From Discostella pseudostelligera (Eukaryota > Bacillariophyta > Thalassiosirophyceae > Thalassiosirales > Thalassiosiraceae), in the NCBI GenBank assembly GCA_036940085.1, contig JALLBK010000080.1, forward strand, positions 1 through 58,431: a stretch of DNA of 58,431 nt, given 5' to 3'. Positions 52,411 through 58,431 of the stretch are shown piece after piece. The notes beneath the pieces were generated by a model, which was not told where the DNA came from, searched no databases, and was given only the letters and a program-made list of their open reading frames with translations. Positions within the stretch are counted from its first letter, which is position 1; each line of letters starts with the position of its first letter. The position numbers were made by a program, and so were the translations under genes.

Positions 52411-55400
52411 TCAGTACGAATTATCCCTCGTCTCCCGAACTTCCGTGTAAATCCTCGGACTGATACACATCGATGTAAGTTCCTGGAAAAGTAGTTTGCA
52501 TGCATACGGAATTTCCACTTGACAAATCCTCGTTGGCCGCCCAACACACGTGGGGGTTCTACACTCGTACGTCATCTTCTTCAGGTTCGACTGCGCAGTT
52601 AGGCCACATCTCTCACAGATATGAATGCGATACTCATCAGAGTTGCAGAAGAAACGATCGCGAATGAAATTGGCACATCCATGCGTGATGAGACAATCGC
52701 GTTCCATCTCTCCCATGCGCAGACCACCATCTCTGGCACGACCTTCCAATGGCTGGCGAGTGAGCATGGCGACTGGACCACGTGCACGTGAATGGATCTT
52801 GTCATCGACCTGTTATGAGATGAAGTGAAGAATGATCATTTGGCACTTGGCATTAAAGCATAAACCAATTGTACAAAGGAGAAGAAGGATGAGCTTACCA
52901 AGTGCTTCAACCGCTGATAAAAGGTGGGTCCAATAAAAACACGAGCATTCAGTGGGCGCCCAGTATGTCCTTGGTACATGGCTTCATTTCCGTGGCATTG
53001 ATACCCCATGGCATGCAAACGTTGACTGATGTCATCGACCTTAACATCGGTGAAGGGAGTAGCATCACCCTCACAACCCTGGAAGACGGCAACCTTCCCG
53101 AGAATACATTCAATCAATTGTGCGATTGTCATACGCGATGGAATAGCATGGGGGTTGACAATAATATCTGGGACGATGCCCTCGCACGTGAAAGGCATAT
53201 CCTCTTGACGGTACGTCATTCCGATGGTACCCTTCTGTCCATGCCTCGATGCAAATTTGTCGCCTACTTGCGGAATACGGACGTTACGGATACGAACCTT
53301 CGTGAAACGATAACCCTCTTTCGTTGTACTGATGAGAACATTGTCAACAATTCCATTCTCATTCGCTTTCATAGAGGTACTGCAGTCTCGCTTGGTATAA
53401 CGAGAGGGGGTATTCGACATAATTTCCGTGGGTGTCGTCTTTCCAATAAGCACGTCATCTCCAGAGACGCGGGTGCCAGGGGCACACAAGCCATCATCGT
53501 CCAGCTTACTGTAATCTCCAAACTTCATTCCACGGGTACTATCCATCGTGGGACGCTCGAACAATTCCGAGTTGAGTGCGCCGACGGATCCTACGCTAGC
53601 CGCCTTCTCCTGGTCACTGTAGCAACGGTAGTATGACGATCGGAACAGTCCACGGTCGATTGCACTCTGATTCATGATGAGGGAATCCTCTTGATTGTAA
53701 CCAGTGTAGATCATAATGGCCACCACCACATTCACACCGCTGGGTAGCTCTCTGAATTTAAGGAATTCCATGGCTCGTGTAGTACAGAGCGGTTTCTGCG
53801 GATAATGCAGAACATGCGCCATCGTATCCATGCGAACTTGATAGTTGGAGGCATATATTCCCATGGCTTGCTTTCCCATGGCACTTTGGTCTGAGGAGGG
53901 TATGGGAGTGAAGTGCAAGGAATAGGAAGAATGAGTGACAAATAAACATAAATAGCATCGGGGCGATGTTGTTGAGAAAAGTCGGGTCGAAAAGTTGTAA
54001 TGAAATGCAGCGATATTGACTCACAAGTATTACGTGGACTTTGGTTATGATCAGGGAATGGAATGATGGATGCGCACACCCCCAATATCATTGACGGATG
54101 GATCTCACAATGAGTGTATGTGGTAATGTACGATTCGAACAAATCCTTCGGTTCCATGGCAATCATTGTCGTTTCCTCCTCCTCGGTATCAATATACTCC
54201 ACCAATCCCTCCATAAGCAAGTCCGTCCACGTGAACTTCTTCTGATCGGGGAAGAATCCCTGAAGCTGGGAGATATGATGCTTCTTAATTGCCAGTTCCT
54301 GATCATTCACAATGAAAAGGGGACGGCAGATACGGCCCGCGTCGGTGTAAATTCGAACCTCGGACTCGACAATGTCACGTACGATACTAACTTCGGCATC
54401 GATATCAATCATTCGACGGAGCTGACGAAAAGTGGATACAAGTAATTTAGGATCACGGTGAATACCCACCCAATTACCATTGACAAAAATCTTGCAAGTG
54501 GTGGGTTCGGCAATGACCGAAGGCAGAATATCCGTCAAATTTTCTGTGCTGAATTCTTCCAAGAATTCCATAACGGGAACTTGCGACGTTCCAGTAGTAA
54601 TGTAGGCCATGAGTGCCATGTTCTTCACTAGCCCGACCGCTTGACCCTCGGGTGTTTCGGCGGGGCATACCATCCCCCAATGGGAGTTGTGAAGCTGACG
54701 CGGCTTGGCCTGCTTCCCCGTACGTGCCAGGGGGGTGTTACTACGACGAAGATGGGAGAGGGAGGAGGCGTAGGTCAAACGATTCAATACTTGGGACACA
54801 CCAGCCTTGGATGTGTTGCCCTTATCTCCCCCTGGAGAGAAAGGGAGAGACGACAATTTAGGAAGGTAGAGATTAGCAAGGGCACAAACGCAAGAGAAGC
54901 AATAGAGATGAAATACAGTAAACTCACAATTTCCAGTAGCCAAACTATACTTCAATCCATCCGAGATATGATTCGACTTGATAGCTGCACCAATATTAAA
55001 ATGTTTCCCCTCATCCAAACATCTCTGCAAATGTCGTCGAACATCCTTGGTTAATTTTCTAAACAATACACGGAACAATCCCCCGAGCAATGGACCAGCC
55101 AAATCGAGCCGCTTCTTCCCAAAATGATCACGATCGTCCTCATCGGCCCGACCTAATTTGCACATTAATAATTTGTGTACCGCATACCCCATAAAGAATC
55201 CCTTCTTCGTCTCACAATGCTCTTCAGTACCCACATGTGGCAATACCTCCTTTTGCAAAATACCCGCAGCATACCGAATACGATCATCTTTGGTAACATC
55301 CCTTGCCGATCCACGTCGACCAATAAAATCCAATGCCACCTCCTGTTTTTGGATAACAAATGCCTCCTCGAGACTAGGACGGAATAAGTCCATCATCTCT

Positions 55401-56446
55401 CCATCGGTTAAATCATACACGACATGTTCAATAATATCCCGATCGGCGACATATCCCAATGCACGAAAAATAATCACCACCGGTATATCCGTCCGAATGT
55501 ATGGCAATGTGCTACGAATCTGATTCCCCTCAATACTGCCTTTGCCACCCTTTTGATACATTTGTAAATACAATGTACTCGTCGGTCTTGTCGAATTCTC
55601 CACCTGCGATCGTGTCTCAATGACCCATGAGAACTTGGATGGTTGTTTCTTCTTAAATGCGTACACATGATTATTCGACATGCGTTCTTGAGCAATAATG
55701 ACTTTTTCAGAACCATTAATGACAAAGTACCCCCCTTGGTCGTAGATGCATTCCCCGAGATCAGAGAGTTGTGCATCGTCCTTATCACTCAATACGCAGA
55801 ATAGCGATCGTAACATGATAGGGACATATCCCAAAAATTCCTTCCGTGCCTCTTCGGTAGAGATGGGTGTGCCCATATCTTCATTGGGGTCGGAAATGTT
55901 AGCATCCATCCGGACACGATATTCTTTCATGGTAACATCGACATAGAGGGGTGCGGCGTAGGTTAAATTCCGTAGACGAGCTTCATGGGGGAACATGTTG
56001 GTGACGGTACCATCTTTTTCGACAGTGGTGGGCTTGGATAGGTAGACTTGACCAAACTTAATTTCGAATACTTTCTTTGTAGTGGAATTCATAGCGTCTT
56101 CGTAAGTGTCCTCGTCGTACCCTACTGTCATTTGTAATTCGGGAGAGACACGTATGGAGCCCGAGTCATCGACTAGTTCTTGCATGGTATTTTGGATGAA
56201 TTCATCAAAGGAATCGAGTTGTTGACGCACTAGACCTTTTTCTTCAAAGTATGCTGAGATTACTGCCCAGGCGTCCTCTTGGGTGACAGGCATGGAGTCA
56301 AGATCGGCCATCATGGCGAGCATGTCGGTATCAGTGTCGCCACCGTTGGAGGTGGGGGCGGTAGCGGCAGCAGCAGACTCTTCGCCATAGCCGTCGTAGG
56401 CGGCGGCAGCAGCGAATCCGTCGTCGTACTGATCAACGTCCATCAT
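52411..56446 (-). CDS. RPB2: DNA-directed RNA polymerase II second-largest subunit RPB2
   Basis: Four exons: 56446-54928, 54831-54025, 53890-52899, 52809-52411, totalling 3717 nt or 1238 residues, near yeast Rpb2 (1224). The junctions give [34 protein letters not shown] and [17 protein letters not shown], all canonical. RPB2-specific start: [20 protein letters not shown]. Active-site regions are present: [18 protein letters not shown], then [14 protein letters not shown], and the C-terminal zinc site CERCG with CRTPTC before [10 protein letters not shown]. It forms the cleft wall and hybrid-binding surface of Pol II in the nucleus. Intron 1 (96 nt) is in frame and stop-free. A CT/AC microsatellite sits about 28-66 bp before the start. 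Confidence 0.96.
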
Positions 56447-56469
56447 TTTTTATGAAGATGTTATTGTAG

Positions 56470-56514
<45 letters not shown>

Positions 56515-57059
56515 TCTCACTCTCTCAGTAGACGATTTTGTGGGTCCTCTAGCTAGATTATTGCGTTAGTATCCGCCGCCGACACCATCGCCATGGTCGC
56601 CATGTTGTGGTCGTCGCAGTCGATGTCGATGTCTATGTCGATGTAAAAGTGGAGGGCTGCTTGCATCCCCCGACACCAGGCAGACGAACGTCACGCTTTC
56701 CTCACTCTCACGCCAGACAGACGAAAGTCTCGCTTCTGACGTTGACAGACGAAGGTCTCGTATGCTTCCACGTCCAAAGCATCAGCGCCAGCATCATCGT
56801 TTGTCGTATCTAGAGAGAGAGAGACAAGCGGAGAAGGGAGAAGCAATAAGCAATAATGGAAGTATCTGTGGCAATGGGCCTCTCCAATACTCTGTTTGTT
56901 AAGAATGAGAGAGGGGGGGGGGGGGAGCGAAGTCAAACTTCTTTTGCGCGAAGCACGATAGGTGTAGTAGAAGGTGGGCAATGAGATAACTGTCAGACGG
57001 AGCATCATAATACTTCTTTTAGTGGAAGTCACTCTCGAATATCAACAACGTAATTCCAA
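56447..57059. other. intergenic with microsatellites, RPB2 promoter
   Basis: A 613-bp gap. CT dinucleotides run from 56474 to 56504, then AC to 56512, giving a GA-rich strand next to the RPB2 ATG. Three imperfect copies of CAGACGAA-x-GTCTCG occur at 56681, 56718 and 56746. A run of 13 G lies at 56913-56925. Small frames are incidental; no gene called. Confidence 0.5.
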
Positions 57060-58431
57060 TCAATTCTTGTCTCGTTCAATATCAGCAACCAAGTTTTGAT
57101 AACGTTCCTTCCTATTAGGATCAATTCTCATCAGTTCCATCAAACAGTCCTTCCCTTCCATTCGCAAGTCCACCACACTCTCGTCCTCCACACGTGATGT
57201 GAACAGTTCCAATATAGTAGATAGTACCAAATGTAACCCGATGTACGCCCATTTGCACTTGGCACCCTTGCTCTCGTCTTCATTGTTGATATTCTCGTCG
57301 TTCCCTTCTGGCGGCAGTAGCACGTCATTTTCCTTCTCCACCTCGAGCAACTCTCGAAGGGAATCGGCCATTTCATACAATAATGTTTTACACTCTTGCA
57401 GCATTTCATCCTCTACTATATCATCATCATCATTGCCATCGCTATTGTTGTTGATTTCGTTGTTCTTCGAATTCGATAATGGTTTGATCCACGAAACAAT
57501 GAATCGATGATACCACCATGGAGTCTGATCATCGGGCTCGGTAAATATCGCATTGAGAAGTATGCTTTCCCACTCCCCACGTGCCAACTCGAGGATGGCA
57601 TTATATCTACTAGTATTTCTATTTCCTTCCTCATCCAAAGAAGCCACCAATCTTGACTCAAGTATCAATGGCAATAACTTGGAACGATAATGAAATGCTG
57701 ATCCATTCGAAAAGTTGTCGTGGATTTTGGACGTGGTGAAGTTCCATTCATTGATGATTATGGTGTCGAGCTCTTCTTGAGATAGTGCAATAACTGATTT
57801 TGTAATAGGGTGCGCCGCCTCCTTACCGCCCGGCTTGTCAATACTGTGTCCTTCGGGATGAGATGGAATATTGCCCATAGCCTTTTGGCCTCGAAGGGAC
57901 GATTGAGCACCCATCGAGACTGCTGTGGATTGGTTAGGTAGCCACGACGACCAAGATCCAGTAAATAGTTCCCAATCTGACTTATCTACCATGCCTTCTG
58001 CTAAATCTTGTCTCGCCGATGAAGAAGTAGACGAAGACGATGAAGCGCCACTTCCACCACATGAACCCAGTAGAGCCACCACAAACCGTCGATAATTCCA
58101 ACAATGGAAATTGCGCTCATCCAGCTGTAAAAATTGTGCACATAATTCTAGCTCAGATATTAGGATTGTTTTAATGTCCATTAAGTGCCCCTCTGTGTGT
58201 GGTTTGTCTTCTATTTGTTGAGTGGATTTCAGAGTGCTGCTGTTGATGGTACTGCTGCTGCTACCATCCCCATCGTCAGTCGGATGAGTTAAGGAATAAA
58301 CGAGCGACCATTTACGATGATACCATGCTGAATACGATTTGGGATTGCGTTGTAGACAATGGGCAGTCAGGGCTAATTCTGCTTGAATGTCGAGAGCGAG
58401 AGAAGATTTCTTCACATATTGTTGTTGCGAT
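57060..58431 (-). CDS. RABGGTA: Rab geranylgeranyltransferase alpha subunit, 5' end outside the window
   Basis: The frame is open to the right edge (at least 456 codons); the natural ATG is missing, and the apparent start at 58415 is a GTG. It contains prenyltransferase-alpha (PPTA) repeats with the N-x-W/F-x-x-R pattern: RNPKSYSAWYHRKWSL, DERNFHCWNYRRFV, NGSAFHYRSKLLP and DDQTPWWYHRFIVSW. The spacing and the NPKSY/ERNFHCWNYRR sequences match type II (Rab) rather than farnesyl/GGT-I alpha. With the beta subunit and Rab escort protein it adds geranylgeranyl groups to Rab GTPases, feeding the same vesicle pathway as the SM protein nearby. A Ser/Gly/Thr-rich insert occurs in the middle. The C-terminal LRR domain of the animal protein is absent. 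Confidence 0.88.
   Translation of the reverse strand, partial: SQQQYVKKSSLALDIQAELALTAHCLQRNPKSYSAWYHRKWSLVYSLTHPTDDGDGSSSSTINSSTLKSTQQIEDKPHTEGHLMDIKTILISELELCAQFLQLDERNFHCWNYRRFVVALLGSCGGSGASSSSSTSSSARQDLAEGMVDKSDWELFTGSWSSWLPNQSTAVSMGAQSSLRGQKAMGNIPSHPEGHSIDKPGGKEAAHPITKSVIALSQEELDTIIINEWNFTTSKIHDNFSNGSAFHYRSKLLPLILESRLVASLDEEGNRNTSRYNAILELARGEWESILLNAIFTEPDDQTPWWYHRFIVSWIKPLSNSKNNEINNNSDGNDDDDIVEDEMLQECKTLLYEMADSLRELLEVEKENDVLLPPEGNDENINNEDESKGAKCKWAYIGLHLVLSTILELFTSRVEDESVVDLRMEGKDCLMELMRIDPNRKERYQNLVADIERDKN

Noticed and set aside
52902..53636. A 244-codon plus-strand frame
   Set aside because: It lies wholly antisense to RPB2 exon 3, whose protein is highly conserved; the frame is a by-product of codon use and has no motif of its own.
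1..58431. CRISPR arrays, bacterial operons or mobile elements
   Set aside because: No spaced direct-repeat array, no transposase or integrase frame and no terminal inverted repeats were seen; spliced eukaryotic genes fill the window.

Overview
The window is nuclear DNA from a photosynthetic stramenopile, most likely a centric diatom. The reasons are: short GT-AG introns (about 74-190 bp) in compact intergenic space; a plastid-type bipartite leader on an ascorbate peroxidase (cleavage context AHA|FTSAP, like the diatom ASAFAP motif); a SELENOM-type selenoprotein with a 3' UTR SECIS; and many acidic or serine-rich low-complexity inserts in otherwise conserved eukaryotic proteins. No bacterial, viral or transposon gene was recognised.

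Layout, left to right: SLC44 choline-transporter-like protein (+); TPR-like protein (-); selenoprotein M (+) with SECIS; CCCH zinc-finger protein (-); H/ACA pseudouridine synthase CBF5/dyskerin (-), divergent from BCP1/BCCIP (+); NSRP1-like splicing regulator (-); a 778-residue protein without a recognised family (-); a 1443-residue LRR protein (-); a duplicated sulfotransferase-like membrane protein (+); a secreted alpha/beta hydrolase (-); acylaminoacyl-peptidase (-); one long gene joining ERO1, an OSM1-type fumarate reductase and cytochrome b5 (-); U2AF large subunit (+); a BPNT1/IMPase-family phosphatase (-); an ankyrin-repeat protein (+); plastid ascorbate peroxidase (+); RNA polymerase III subunit RPC3 (+); a CDIN1/TPD nuclease (-); an OSCA/CSC1 mechanosensitive channel (-); a Sec1/Munc18 protein (+); RNA polymerase II RPB2 (-); and the Rab geranylgeranyltransferase alpha subunit (-), which is cut by the right edge.

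Gene models were assembled by hand from splice sites. In each multi-exon model the exon lengths sum to a multiple of three, and the junctions agree with family alignments recalled from general knowledge.

Most genes are housekeeping and not obviously co-functional, but two themes stand out. First, ER thiol redox: SELENOM (ending HGEL) and the ERO1-OSM1-cytochrome b5 fusion. The fusion is the most exciting item. It would put the disulfide-generating flavoenzyme and a fumarate-reducing electron sink in one ER polypeptide, the pairing that yeast makes with separate Ero1 and Osm1 proteins. Second, a shared promoter vocabulary: E2F-like TCCCGCCA sites recur near gene starts across the window, and a three-part module (TTGCCACGTGTAA, GAAGTCGAGT, CTCCCGCCAA) occurs both at the SELENOM/TPR promoter and in a 60-bp tandem repeat ahead of RPC3.
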